Shown: piece by piece, positions 7,305 to 16,413 of the stretch | How the letters are laid out: each line of letters starts with the position of its first letter | Position numbering within the stretch: position 1 is the first letter of the stretch | DNA from: Lachnospiraceae bacterium | GTDB lineage: Bacteria; Bacillota; Clostridia; Lachnospirales; Lachnospiraceae | Reading direction: 5' to 3' | Assembly: GCA_021203465.1 (NCBI GenBank) | Contig: JAJQBC010000077.1 | Span: forward strand, 1-33,540 | Length of the DNA stretch: 33,540 nucleotides | Position numbers and translations under genes: made by a program | The notes under the pieces: generated by a model | Database searches by the model: none | Told to the model about the DNA's origin: nothing | What the model saw: only the letters and a program-made list of their open reading frames with translations

Positions 7305-7940
7305 TCATTTTTGTCCGCCTGATGCTGCGCGATAGAGAATCAGTCCGTCTTTCCTGTCCCTGCCCGTATCCCAGAGCTTAGCGAAATCGAGCCATTCTGC
7401 CTCACTGTAGGTGACCGCTTTCACTTGAAGACGTTCTTTTTTCACCCGATAACCAGTCAGCAGGAACCAGTGCCACTCATATTCCTTAAAGGCCGAATCC
7501 TGATGCTTCAGCAACAGGCAGGGTACCGGGAAGGCGCTGTCGATCTGAATGCACAGCTTTTCCCTCGCCACTCGAAGTTCCGTCTCTCCGGGAAGTCCCT
7601 CCATCGCGAGCGTGCGAATGCCGTGCTCGTACAAATAGGCACTCATCCCATCCAGATAAAGCTCCAGACGATCGACGCCGCCCATACGTGGCCGCAGATA
7701 TGGCTTCATGACCATGGCAAAAGCAACATAACTCTGTCTACTCAAACCCTCCTTCCGACAGGTTGAAAACGGAATTCCTTCCACTGCAAGATCCGGCCGA
7801 TGCAAATCAAAATAGATACAGCTGTCGCAAGCCGTTGCTGCCGCGCAGCCGCCGAGCCTCATCATCGGATCGGTAAACCAGTCCTGACAGCCGCCATATG
7901 AAGTTCCAATCTGAAAATAAGGCAGCTCCTTTACAAACAT
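7305..7940 (-). CDS. Unassigned protein, possible papain-fold (C39-like) cysteine peptidase
   Basis: A 211-residue protein without signal peptide or membrane segment. I do not recognise a named family with certainty. The layout resembles C39-like papain-fold proteins: a conserved-looking N-terminal LGGCAAATACDSCIY with Cys32 as candidate nucleophile, and a C-terminal WHWFLLTGY, comparable to the His-containing HFVVVTGY strand of that fold, then VTYSEAEWLDFAKLW. It also has an early YGGCQDWF segment. I start at ATG 7940, behind GGAGGGGTGATG; an upstream in-frame extension runs into aroD. It begins seven bases after aroD ends, so the two are probably cotranscribed. The enzymatic role is a hypothesis only. 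Confidence 0.8.
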   Translation of the reverse strand: MFVKELPYFQIGTSYGGCQDWFTDPMMRLGGCAAATACDSCIYFDLHRPDLAVEGIPFSTCRKEGLSRQSYVAFAMVMKPYLRPRMGGVDRLELYLDGMSAYLYEHGIRTLAMEGLPGETELRVAREKLCIQIDSAFPVPCLLLKHQDSAFKEYEWHWFLLTGYRVKKERLQVKAVTYSEAEWLDFAKLWDTGRDRKDGLILYRAASGGQK

Positions 7941-7947
7941 GTTTGCA

Positions 7948-8715
7948 TCACCCCTCCGACAGCTCTTCCAGATATTCTGCAAGGTGCCACGCCTCAATCT
8001 GCCCCGGGGCTGATGCCTGCCCAACGCAACCGAAAGTCACCGCTGAGCCAAAAAGCTCTCCTGACAGACGGCTTAAAAGTCCCAGCTTTCCCATCGACAT
8101 CGTGATCAGAGGCCGATCCGCGTAGCGGCTTTTCATCTCCCATGTGGCGTTCAGAAGCGCGACCACATCCGCTTCCGACTGCGGCGTCACGGCAAGCTTG
8201 CTGATACTGACGCCCGACTGCTGCATAACGCACATCCTCTCCACCATAGCGGAAACGGACGGCGTCTTCTGAAAATCATGGCTCGAACCTACAACCGCCA
8301 CGCCACAAGCCTTCAGTTCCTCCACCAGTTTTTCCGTGAGAGGAATCGTCTGCGCAAACATCTCCACATCGATCAAATCCGCAAAACCGCTTCTTGCTGC
8401 GGCAAGATTCAGCTCGCGATATTCCTGCCAGGGAATATCAGCCTCGCCCCCCTCTGCTTTTGTCCGAATCGTGAAGAGCAGCTGCAAACCGCCCAGACGC
8501 TTCCAGAGTTTCTCCAGCATCTCCGTCACCGCATCCGGCTCGCGTAGCTTCTCAAACCAATCCACACGCCACTCCACGAGGTCTGCAGGCGATGCTTTCA
8601 ATGCTCTCGCCTGCGCAAAAATTTCAGGCTCCGTACGTCCGACAATCGGCACGCAAATTTTCGGTCTTCCCTCGCCAATAACCAGATTTCGAATCCGCAA
8701 ACTCCCTTTTTTCAT
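7948..8715 (-). CDS. aroD: 3-dehydroquinate dehydratase, type I
   Basis: Converts 3-dehydroquinate to 3-dehydroshikimate in the shikimate pathway through a lysine Schiff base. Type I signs are LVEWRVDWFE, the general-base His in VVGSSHDFQKTPS, the Schiff-base region SISKLAVTPQS, and the C-terminal FGCVGQASAPGQI. It is 255 residues, as expected. It sits between addA and the possible peptidase gene, 16 bases after the addA stop, with no other shikimate gene in the window. Cotranscription with addAB is plausible since no terminator is visible between them. Confidence 0.97.
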   Translation of the reverse strand: MKKGSLRIRNLVIGEGRPKICVPIVGRTEPEIFAQARALKASPADLVEWRVDWFEKLREPDAVTEMLEKLWKRLGGLQLLFTIRTKAEGGEADIPWQEYRELNLAAARSGFADLIDVEMFAQTIPLTEKLVEELKACGVAVVGSSHDFQKTPSVSAMVERMCVMQQSGVSISKLAVTPQSEADVVALLNATWEMKSRYADRPLITMSMGKLGLLSRLSGELFGSAVTFGCVGQASAPGQIEAWHLAEYLEELSEG

Positions 8716-8731
8716 AAGTCTCTCCTTCCCA

Positions 8732-11700
8732 TCATACCGATATCACCTCGCCTAGTGTAAACGAATAGATCAGCCGCTCCTTCACTTTTTTTCCGGTGAG
8801 CATATGAAGCGCCTGCGCGTAATATTCCAGCTGCGCGTGATATTTTTCAGAAAGCTCACGCCTCTCACGCACGTGATCCGTCTTGTAATCTACAAGAACA
8901 ATTTCATTCTTCTCATAGAAAAATGCGTCGATAATACCCTGGATCAGCACAGTCTCCTCCGGATCCGAGCCATCCACCTGATCTCCGGGAAGCCCGATGA
9001 CAAAGGGCTGCTCGCGGAACAATTCCCCCCGTTTCTGCGCGCGCTGCATCCGCGTGGCGAGCCCGCTGCTTTCTAACCCCCGAAACTCGCTCCAACGCAC
9101 GACCCGTGCGTCCTCTTCCGGGAGCTTTCCGGCCTCCACAAGCCGACGAAGCTCCGCCTTTATATCGGAAACCCGGCCAAAATCCAACCACTCCATGACC
9201 GTATGATAAACGGTTCCTCTGGCCGCTCCGGTTTTTTCCTCTGTCCTCTCCACAAACTGTGGGATGAGCGGAATCACATCGGCCTCCGGGTAGAGTTCTT
9301 CCCCTGCATCCGACTCCTCCCGCATTCGGAGTTTTTTTAGCTCCGTGACGCTGTATTTTTGCTTCGCGGCGGTTCGGTTCTTCCACGGATATTCCCATGA
9401 TAGCCGCTCGTCCACCCTCCGAAAGAGCTCAGAATCAGCGTTGCTCCGTCGCAGCTGCGCCTCCAGCTCCTCTCTCGACAATGCTTCGGCCACCTGTCCC
9501 GTCACTGCGCCGCGGATAAGCGCTTCCATAGAGATACAGCGAACGCCCAACGCACTGTCAGATGGATCCAGCGCCGGGAGTACCCAGTCGAGACAACAAC
9601 CCGCACCCGCGATCCGGGAGAACGAAAGACGCTCCCCGCGCCGCTCTGCCTCCAACAATTTTTTCTCTGCCATGCCGGTCAAGATCAGCTTCTCCTTCGC
9701 TCGCGTCATCGCTACGTAGAGAATTCGGAGCTCTTCTCCCAGACTGTCCTGTCGGTTCTGCCGCCGGATCAGCTGCTTCAGCAGCGTCGGCCTTCGCAGC
9801 CTGCGCTCCGCATCCACATAATCGAGCCCTGCACCCCAGTTGCTGTGTAGCACCAGCTTATCACGGCTCTCCTGCCGGTTGAAAGATTTTCCCATTCCCG
9901 CCACGAACACAACTGGAAATTCCAGCCCTTTGCTGTGGTGGATACTCATGATCTGCACCGCGTCGCCTCCCTCACCTGACAGCGCGGCCTCCCCGAAATC
10001 CATCTGGTATTTCTGCATATGCTCAATATAACGTACAAAATGAAACAGGCCGTGATAACTGATTTTCTCATAATCCTGCGCCTTCGCAAGCAACATCTGC
10101 ACATTGGCAAACCTCTGCTCCCCACCGGGCAGCGCCCGGACACGGTTCAGATAATCGTTCTCCGTCAGGATGCTCCACAGAAGTTCATGCACCGGCATAT
10201 AAGCCGCCCGCTCCCGATTTTTCTCCATCCTTGCCAGGAAATCGCGCAGGCGGGCGCGGAGCTGCTCGTCTCCCGCATACGCGACGCAGGCCTGATAAAA
10301 GCCTCCCTCCTGGCTCGCCGTCCGTATCTTCGCCAGCTCCTCCGAGGAGAATCCACCGAGCATCCCGTGCAACGCCGCCGCAAGCGGAATCTCCTGTGTG
10401 GGATTGTCGAGCACCTTCAGATAGGAAAGCAGTGTCTCGACCTCCATCGTTCCCAAATAACCCTCCCGCGATTGCGCACGGGCCGGAATCCCCTCGTCCT
10501 GCAGCACACGCACAAAAGTCTCGCTCCAACCGGACATGGTACGAAGCAGGATAACAATATCGCCGGGATGCACTGCCCGGACTTCGCCGTTTTCCGTCAC
10601 TTGCGCATCCGTGAGCAGCTCCCGGATACGCGCGGCTGCCATATGGGCTTCCGCCTCCGGCTTTGTCCAGCGGCACTCCTTCTCCCATGCTTCCCAGTCC
10701 TCCCGCGCGAGGACGCAGAGCTCCGCCTGCGCCGCCGCAGATTCCGGATAGCGCGCGCCTGCCCGGAGTTCCGCTGACTCATCATAATCAATACCGCCGA
10801 GTTCCGGACGCATGATCTGCCGAAACACCTCATTGACAGGATCAAGCACCTCGCTACGGCTGCGGAAATTCTGACGCAGATCAATGCGCACACCGATGTC
10901 TCTCATTTTCATGCCAGTCTGAACATCCTCTCTGTCAGACACAGATGAAGCCTTTTCTACATCTTCGGCATTCGGGCTGTAACTCTCATATTTCTCAAGA
11001 AAAAGCCTCGGCTCCGCCTGCCGGAAGCGATAGATACTCTGCTTTACATCGCCGACCATAAAGCGATTGTCCCGCCCGCGGCGGCTACGGCAGATACTCT
11101 CCAGAATCGCCTCCTGCACGAGATTGGAATCCTGATATTCGTCCACCATAATTTCCTCAAAATAATCCGCAAACACGTCCGCCGTCTGTGATGGAACCAG
11201 CTTTCCGTCGACCTCTCGCGTCAGGATGCGCAGCGCAAAATGCTCCTGATCCGAAAAATCCAGAATATTTTTCTTTCGCTTCTGCTCATCGAGCCGCACC
11301 ATAAATTTCTTTGTCAGCTCCGCGAGCGTCCGCACCTGCACCTCTGTCCGGCGAAGCTGCTCAAACTGGATCTCATCCGGCACAGAAAAATATTGTTTTT
11401 TCAGGGCTTTCAAACTCTCCTTCATATCACTTCGCAGCGCCATTACACGCTCGCAGAGCTCCTCGTCCACGCCCGCCATCGCCTTCGAGCGGCGGCTCGG
11501 GAGCTTCGCGTAGGATGCCCCGACGAGCAGATCCCGGAATTCCTCCACAGTACCGCTGCCCTGCAGATCACGAAGCAGACGCTCATCGTCAGCCAATGCT
11601 TCCTGATAAGCCACAGGACCACCCGGCAAAAATGTGAGTTCTCTGGCTTCGCGGATGCTGCTCTCAGCGTCGGACGCCGCCGTATGCAGCTCTCGCAACA

Positions 11701-12346
11701 CATTCTCAGCACCCGCGAAATTTTCCCATCCGCCGTCCTCCGGCATCGCATAGGCGTCCGCACAGTGATCAAGCCAGCGCTGCGGCTGCGGGTTCGCGAC
11801 CGCATATTCATAGAGCTGCAGGATCATATCTTCCAGACCGCCGCCCCGGTTTCCGCTCCCATAGCAGTCGGCAAAATGCAGGAAAGCTTCATCTCCGGCC
11901 CGGTGCGCCGCGTTTACAAGCTCCTGCGCGATATCCTGCTTCATCAACCTCATTTCGCCCTCGTCCGCGATACGAAAATTGGGGTTCAGGTCGATCGTGT
12001 GAAAATAATTTCGAATCACATACAGGCAAAAGCCATGGATCGTCGTGATCTGCGCACGGTGCACAAGCGTTTCCTGCCGCTGCAGCCATGCATTCGAGGG
12101 ATCGTCCTTCAGCAGTTCTCCGATACGCTTTCCGATACGTTCCCGCATCTCCCCCGCCGCTGCGTTCGTGAAAGTGGTAATCAACAGACGATCCACATCT
12201 ACCGGGTGAGCCGGATCCGTAATCAGCGCGAGAATCCGCTCGACAAGCACCGCCGTTTTACCTGAACCCGCGGCGGCAGAAACCAGTATATTCGAGTTTC
12301 TTGTGTCGATGACCCTTCGCTGATCCTCGGTCCATACCACGCTCAT
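8732..12346 (-). CDS. addA: ATP-dependent helicase/nuclease subunit A
   Basis: AddA is the UvrD-type helicase and nuclease half of AddAB, the Firmicutes counterpart of RecBCD, which processes double-strand ends for RecA loading. It has 1204 residues, near the usual length. Helicase motifs run in order: Walker A AAAGSGKTAVL (near residue 25), Walker B IMVDEYQDSN (near 395), the FRSRSEVLDPVNEVF segment, IMSIHHSKGLEFPVVFVAG, and LRILYVAMTRAKEKL. The C-terminal RecB-type nuclease motif VLVDYKTDHV is intact. Its ATG overlaps the addB stop by four bases (ATGA), so the subunits are translationally coupled. Confidence 0.98.
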   Translation of the reverse strand: MSVVWTEDQRRVIDTRNSNILVSAAAGSGKTAVLVERILALITDPAHPVDVDRLLITTFTNAAAGEMRERIGKRIGELLKDDPSNAWLQRQETLVHRAQITTIHGFCLYVIRNYFHTIDLNPNFRIADEGEMRLMKQDIAQELVNAAHRAGDEAFLHFADCYGSGNRGGGLEDMILQLYEYAVANPQPQRWLDHCADAYAMPEDGGWENFAGAENVLRELHTAASDAESSIREARELTFLPGGPVAYQEALADDERLLRDLQGSGTVEEFRDLLVGASYAKLPSRRSKAMAGVDEELCERVMALRSDMKESLKALKKQYFSVPDEIQFEQLRRTEVQVRTLAELTKKFMVRLDEQKRKKNILDFSDQEHFALRILTREVDGKLVPSQTADVFADYFEEIMVDEYQDSNLVQEAILESICRSRRGRDNRFMVGDVKQSIYRFRQAEPRLFLEKYESYSPNAEDVEKASSVSDREDVQTGMKMRDIGVRIDLRQNFRSRSEVLDPVNEVFRQIMRPELGGIDYDESAELRAGARYPESAAAQAELCVLAREDWEAWEKECRWTKPEAEAHMAAARIRELLTDAQVTENGEVRAVHPGDIVILLRTMSGWSETFVRVLQDEGIPARAQSREGYLGTMEVETLLSYLKVLDNPTQEIPLAAALHGMLGGFSSEELAKIRTASQEGGFYQACVAYAGDEQLRARLRDFLARMEKNRERAAYMPVHELLWSILTENDYLNRVRALPGGEQRFANVQMLLAKAQDYEKISYHGLFHFVRYIEHMQKYQMDFGEAALSGEGGDAVQIMSIHHSKGLEFPVVFVAGMGKSFNRQESRDKLVLHSNWGAGLDYVDAERRLRRPTLLKQLIRRQNRQDSLGEELRILYVAMTRAKEKLILTGMAEKKLLEAERRGERLSFSRIAGAGCCLDWVLPALDPSDSALGVRCISMEALIRGAVTGQVAEALSREELEAQLRRSNADSELFRRVDERLSWEYPWKNRTAAKQKYSVTELKKLRMREESDAGEELYPEADVIPLIPQFVERTEEKTGAARGTVYHTVMEWLDFGRVSDIKAELRRLVEAGKLPEEDARVVRWSEFRGLESSGLATRMQRAQKRGELFREQPFVIGLPGDQVDGSDPEETVLIQGIIDAFFYEKNEIVLVDYKTDHVRERRELSEKYHAQLEYYAQALHMLTGKKVKERLIYSFTLGEVISV

Positions 12347-15300
12347 GCCCTCTCCTCCTCACGGATTTTCTCCCAGATTTCATCAGCGTCGAGCGGTTCG
12401 AGCCTGCGTTTCCTGCATCCGGGCAGCCGCCGGTCAAAGCCACACACGCTATGATAAGCGCAAAACTGACAGGCATCCTCCTGCCGCAGCTCGTAAGGGG
12501 CAAGGCTCACCTCGCCGCGCAGGATCCGCTCCCCGTAATCTTTCAGCTTTCCGCTGACATGGCGTGACAGGGCAAGCAACTGTTCCTCGTCTGCAACACT
12601 CGACGCGGCAGTATAGCTGCCGTCTTTCTTAAATTTCACCGGCAGCACGTCCGAACCTGCCTGTGCCCCGCGGTCCTGCAAAAGGAGCAAATCCCGGTCG
12701 CCATTCACGATCCCGTTCCACGCGAGCTCCTTCAAAAGCCTTCTGGCAGGATCCTCTTCGTCCAGATAGTCGAGCAACGGATCCTCAATATGGTAATAAA
12801 ACATACCGGCAGGACGCGCCTTCCCGCCTCTATTCCTGCCTTCCAGTTCCAATGCGGCATTCATATAAACTGCCAACTGCAGCTGCAGTCCATAGTAGAC
12901 ACTTGTCAGGTCGAAGCGCATGCTGCCGCTCTTGTAGTCGATCACCCGCACGAACACCTCGCCGTCCCTATGGCAAACGTCTAACCGATCGATCCTCCCC
13001 CGCAGACGCATCCGCGCATTCTCGGAAAGCAGCACTGATACGCTCGGCAACTGCTCCAGATTCCGAAACGAGACCTCGGTCTCCTCCGGCAGAAACTCCC
13101 CTCGCTTCAGCTGCTCCAGCACCGCCCAAGCCGTGCGCTGCGCGATGCGCTCCATCCTTTTCAGCGTGTAGGCGTCACGCTCGTCCGCGAGAAGACCTTC
13201 TTCCGTATACTCCTGCACAGCCTTCTCAAGCGCCTGCGCCATCCATTCCTCCCGTTTTTCGTCCGGCACCTGAAACCAGCCGTATCCGCCCGCTTCCACC
13301 GCTTCAGAGAAATATTTCAGCGCGTCATGGAACACATTGCCCATGTCCACCGCCTTCAGGCCGCAAATCTCGCGCTCCGTGAGGCGCAGGCCATACTGCA
13401 GGAAATGCGCATAGGCGCAGGCCGCAAAACGTTCAAGCCGCGTCACACTGCCACTCAAAAGCATCCCGTAAAGCGCACGGGCCGTGGCGCGCGCGATTGG
13501 CTCCTCCCGGCGCGTGTAAAAGACAGCCGCGAGAAGCGCGTCAAAGCGCTCTCTCCATACATCCTGCCGGGCAAACCAGTCAAGCAGTGCGCACTGCTCC
13601 TCCGTGGCCTCTCCCGCCTTCCGGGCGTGCAGCGCTTCCGCAAGCAAACTGAAAGATCCCTCCGGAACAGCCAGTCGGTCGAGAAAACACTGATCCTCCT
13701 CAGTATGCACCTGAATTTTCGGAAACAATTCCTGTACCGCCGCGATCAGATATGAGGGACGCAGCGCGTTTCCGTCCGCGTCCGCAAGACTCCAGGAGAG
13801 ATGAAGCTGCCGGGACGGCTTTGTGAGCGCGAGATACATATAGAATTTCTGGATGCAAGTCTCCTGCCGCGCCGTCGGCGCAAGTTCTATCCCCTGCTCC
13901 GCCAGCCGCTCCCGATCCATCTCCGAGAGCAGGCCGCCGCCGTTTTTCCTTCGCGGCACGCTGCCCTCGTTCACACCCGCAAAAAAGAGAATTTTCACAT
14001 TTCTCAGACGACTGCGCTCCATATCGCCGACAACAATCTGGTCAGTACCCGCCGGGATGAGGCCAAGCTTCATCTCCGCAAGCCCCGCATCCAGAAGCTC
14101 CGCATACTCATCCAGAGTCACCTCGCAGTCCCCGAGCAGCATCACCATCTTGTCAAACAGCTCCATGACCATACCATAAACCTGCGCGTATTCTCGGGCA
14201 AGATCGTGCTCCCCCACCGTTTCAAAGCGATCTTCATAATTTTTCAGCCGCTGTTGAACCCCGAGCCGGAGCAGATAGTCATACAGCGCCCGCGTCATTT
14301 CCTCCGCGTCAGTTTCCTTCTCTTTTAGGCTCTTCGCCAACGCCTCCAATCCATCTGCCGCCTTTTCCCGCAGCGCATTCAATGAGGCAAGTTCCTCCTC
14401 CGTCATATTTTTCAACGGGTAGCGCCAGTTCTTCGTCCAGCCGGACAGACCCTTGATTCCGCGCGCCAGAACATAGTTTTCCAGCAGATCGACCTCCGAG
14501 GCCTCGACCGGCGCCATGCCGCTGCGCAGAAAACGAAACATAGCCTCGTAGGAGAAATTCTCCCGCACTGCACCGAGCAGCGCACGCAGGGCTTCCACAA
14601 AGGGATTCTTCAGGACATCACGTTTCCGATCAATAAATCCCGGAATACCCAGCGTGACAAAAGTCCGCGTAAAAAGCGTCCCATAGGTTTCAAGATCTCC
14701 CGTAACGACCGCGATCTCTCGGTAACGATATCCCCCATCCCGCACAAGTCTTAAAATCTCCCGCCCAATATATTCCGTCTCCTCCTGCGGCGAACGCGCC
14801 GCAAAGAATGCAATCTCGTCGCTTTGTTCCGCGAAGAAACGGTTCTCATGCCGAAAAATGTGGGACTCCAGAAAGGCAAGTGCAGGTGCCTCCCGATAAC
14901 GCCATAACTTTTCCTTCCCGAGCAGGACAGGTTCTTCTACCCGAACATGCGCTTTTTTCGCCGTCCCGCAGAGATCGCGAACGGTTCTTTTTACTTTGTA
15001 AAAGAGCTCGTGTTCCGCTTCCTGCGCAAAGACATCCTCGCGGCTGTCGATCGTAAAAGTTACATATACATCCTCTGACAGCTCCAACAGTCGCCCGATC
15101 AGGTTCATCTGAATCGGCGTGAATCCGCTGTATCCGTCGAGCGCGATCACACTCCCCCGCACCGACGCGGACTGGTCGATCATCTGCGCAAGCGCCTCGA
15201 GAAGCTGCTCCGCGGTCAGATAAGCGTCCCTCAGGTACTCCCGAAAGCCTTCACAGATCACCTTCATATCTGCGAGTTTAAAACAGAGCTGCGGATTATC

Positions 15301-15741
15301 CTGATTCTTTTCAATGATATCCGTGAGTTCCTCCGGCCCGATCCGATACTGCACGAACTCGGACAGCAGCGATTTCACCTCGGTGATAAAACCCAGCTTT
15401 TTCAGATTTCCGCCAAGAAGATGCAACTCCCCGCGCTTTTCCTCCGCCAGTCGGCGCAGAATCAGATTCTTTCCGCTGTCCTCGAGGATCCGTCTGTGCT
15501 CGCCACCCACTTCCTCGAAAACACGGTGCGCCAGCCGCTCGAAGCTGAGCACGTCAATATTCATGATCCCATGATTGGGATGCATCATGACGAGATCCTT
15601 CTGCGTCTGCATTGTAAACTGCTCCGGCACGAGAATCAGATACTGCCTGTCGGGCCGGGCGATGGATTCTTTTATGATTTTTTCAAACAGATAATGGGAT
15701 TTTCCCGCCCCGGCGTTGCCGAGAATCAGATGCAGCGACAT
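12343..15741 (-). CDS. addB: ATP-dependent helicase/deoxyribonuclease subunit B
   Basis: AddB is the partner of AddA, with a second nuclease domain and Chi-recognition role. I start at ATG 15741, giving 1132 residues and the opening LHLILGNAGAGKSHYLFEK with an intact P-loop, preceded by AAAGGGGA. An earlier in-frame ATG at 15780 lies in the loop of a hairpin and has no ribosome site. The C-terminal nuclease motif VIDYKSGS is present. So are the four cysteines expected for the iron-sulfur staple: one in FAACAYAHFL and three in CQFCAYHSVC with its nearby partner. The terminator-like hairpin at 15765-15790 leaves no space for a separate promoter. Confidence 0.97.
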   Translation of the reverse strand: MSLHLILGNAGAGKSHYLFEKIIKESIARPDRQYLILVPEQFTMQTQKDLVMMHPNHGIMNIDVLSFERLAHRVFEEVGGEHRRILEDSGKNLILRRLAEEKRGELHLLGGNLKKLGFITEVKSLLSEFVQYRIGPEELTDIIEKNQDNPQLCFKLADMKVICEGFREYLRDAYLTAEQLLEALAQMIDQSASVRGSVIALDGYSGFTPIQMNLIGRLLELSEDVYVTFTIDSREDVFAQEAEHELFYKVKRTVRDLCGTAKKAHVRVEEPVLLGKEKLWRYREAPALAFLESHIFRHENRFFAEQSDEIAFFAARSPQEETEYIGREILRLVRDGGYRYREIAVVTGDLETYGTLFTRTFVTLGIPGFIDRKRDVLKNPFVEALRALLGAVRENFSYEAMFRFLRSGMAPVEASEVDLLENYVLARGIKGLSGWTKNWRYPLKNMTEEELASLNALREKAADGLEALAKSLKEKETDAEEMTRALYDYLLRLGVQQRLKNYEDRFETVGEHDLAREYAQVYGMVMELFDKMVMLLGDCEVTLDEYAELLDAGLAEMKLGLIPAGTDQIVVGDMERSRLRNVKILFFAGVNEGSVPRRKNGGGLLSEMDRERLAEQGIELAPTARQETCIQKFYMYLALTKPSRQLHLSWSLADADGNALRPSYLIAAVQELFPKIQVHTEEDQCFLDRLAVPEGSFSLLAEALHARKAGEATEEQCALLDWFARQDVWRERFDALLAAVFYTRREEPIARATARALYGMLLSGSVTRLERFAACAYAHFLQYGLRLTEREICGLKAVDMGNVFHDALKYFSEAVEAGGYGWFQVPDEKREEWMAQALEKAVQEYTEEGLLADERDAYTLKRMERIAQRTAWAVLEQLKRGEFLPEETEVSFRNLEQLPSVSVLLSENARMRLRGRIDRLDVCHRDGEVFVRVIDYKSGSMRFDLTSVYYGLQLQLAVYMNAALELEGRNRGGKARPAGMFYYHIEDPLLDYLDEEDPARRLLKELAWNGIVNGDRDLLLLQDRGAQAGSDVLPVKFKKDGSYTAASSVADEEQLLALSRHVSGKLKDYGERILRGEVSLAPYELRQEDACQFCAYHSVCGFDRRLPGCRKRRLEPLDADEIWEKIREEERA

Positions 15742-15759
15742 AGTTTTCCCCTTTGACAG

Positions 15760-15790
15760 AAAATAAGGCGCTGCGGACATGCAGCGCCTT
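15760..15790 (-). terminator. Terminator or attenuator between thrH and addB
   Basis: Minus-strand stem AAGGCGCTGC/GCAGCGCCTT (ten pairs, six-base loop 15775-15780) followed by ATTTTCT. It starts six bases after the thrH stop and ends about 20 bases before the addB ATG. Either it ends the prfB-hom-thrH transcript and addB relies on readthrough, or it is a processing or attenuation hairpin. Confidence 0.75.
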
Positions 15791-15795
15791 TCCCC

Positions 15796-16401
15796 TTATT
15801 CCCTCAGCGCGCCCTTGATGGCCGCCAGAAAGTCTTCAAATGTCTCAAAGGCCGGGATATCCGGGTTGTCCTTCCGGATCTGCTCCGTGCTGCGGAACAG
15901 GAAACCCGCGCGACTCGCCTTGATCATTCCGAGATCGTTATAGCTGTCCCCTGCCGCAATCGTCTCGAAACCGACAGACTGCAGCGCTTTTACCGTGGAG
16001 AGCTTGGACTGCTCGGTGCGCATCCGGAAGCCCGTGATCTCGCCATCCGCCGCGACTTCCAGAGTATTGCAGAAAAGCGTCGGCCAGCCGAGCTTCTCCA
16101 TCAGCGGCTTCGCGAACTGCGTGAAGGTGTCGCTGATGATGATCACCTGTGTCAGCGTGCGCAACTCGTCCAGAAATTCCTTCGCACCCGGGAGCGGATC
16201 GATCTTTGCGATCGTCTCCTGAATCTCCTTCAGCCCCAGCCCGTGTTCCTTCAGGATGCCGAGCCGCCACTTCATCAGCTTGTCATAGTCCGGCTCGTCG
16301 CGGGTCGTCCGCTTCAGCTCCGGTATTCCGCTGGCCTCAGAGAAGGCAATCCAGATCTCCGGCACCAGCACGCCTTCCATATCCAGGCATACAATATCCA
16401 T
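15796..16401 (-). CDS. thrH: ThrH: HAD phosphoserine phosphatase / homoserine phosphotransferase
   Basis: A 201-residue HAD-family enzyme closely resembling Pseudomonas ThrH, which dephosphorylates phosphoserine and can pass the phosphate to homoserine. The opening is unusual but ThrH-typical: CLDMEGVLVPEIWIAF, where the HAD nucleophile motif reads DMEGV. Later motifs are IIISDTFTQF and AAGDSYNDLGMI. It starts 12 bases after hom, so it sits beside homoserine dehydrogenase and is probably cotranscribed. That context supports a role in making O-phosphohomoserine for threonine synthesis, in place of or beside ThrB. A role in serine synthesis is the alternative. Confidence 0.93.
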   Translation of the reverse strand: MDIVCLDMEGVLVPEIWIAFSEASGIPELKRTTRDEPDYDKLMKWRLGILKEHGLGLKEIQETIAKIDPLPGAKEFLDELRTLTQVIIISDTFTQFAKPLMEKLGWPTLFCNTLEVAADGEITGFRMRTEQSKLSTVKALQSVGFETIAAGDSYNDLGMIKASRAGFLFRSTEQIRKDNPDIPAFETFEDFLAAIKGALRE

Positions 16402-16413
16402 GTGTCTCCTCCT

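Noticed and set aside
15741-15780. Upstream ATG for addB at 15780
   Set aside because: It lies in the loop of the terminator-like hairpin and lacks a ribosome site; the ATG at 15741 has AAAGGGGA and begins exactly at the family N-terminus.
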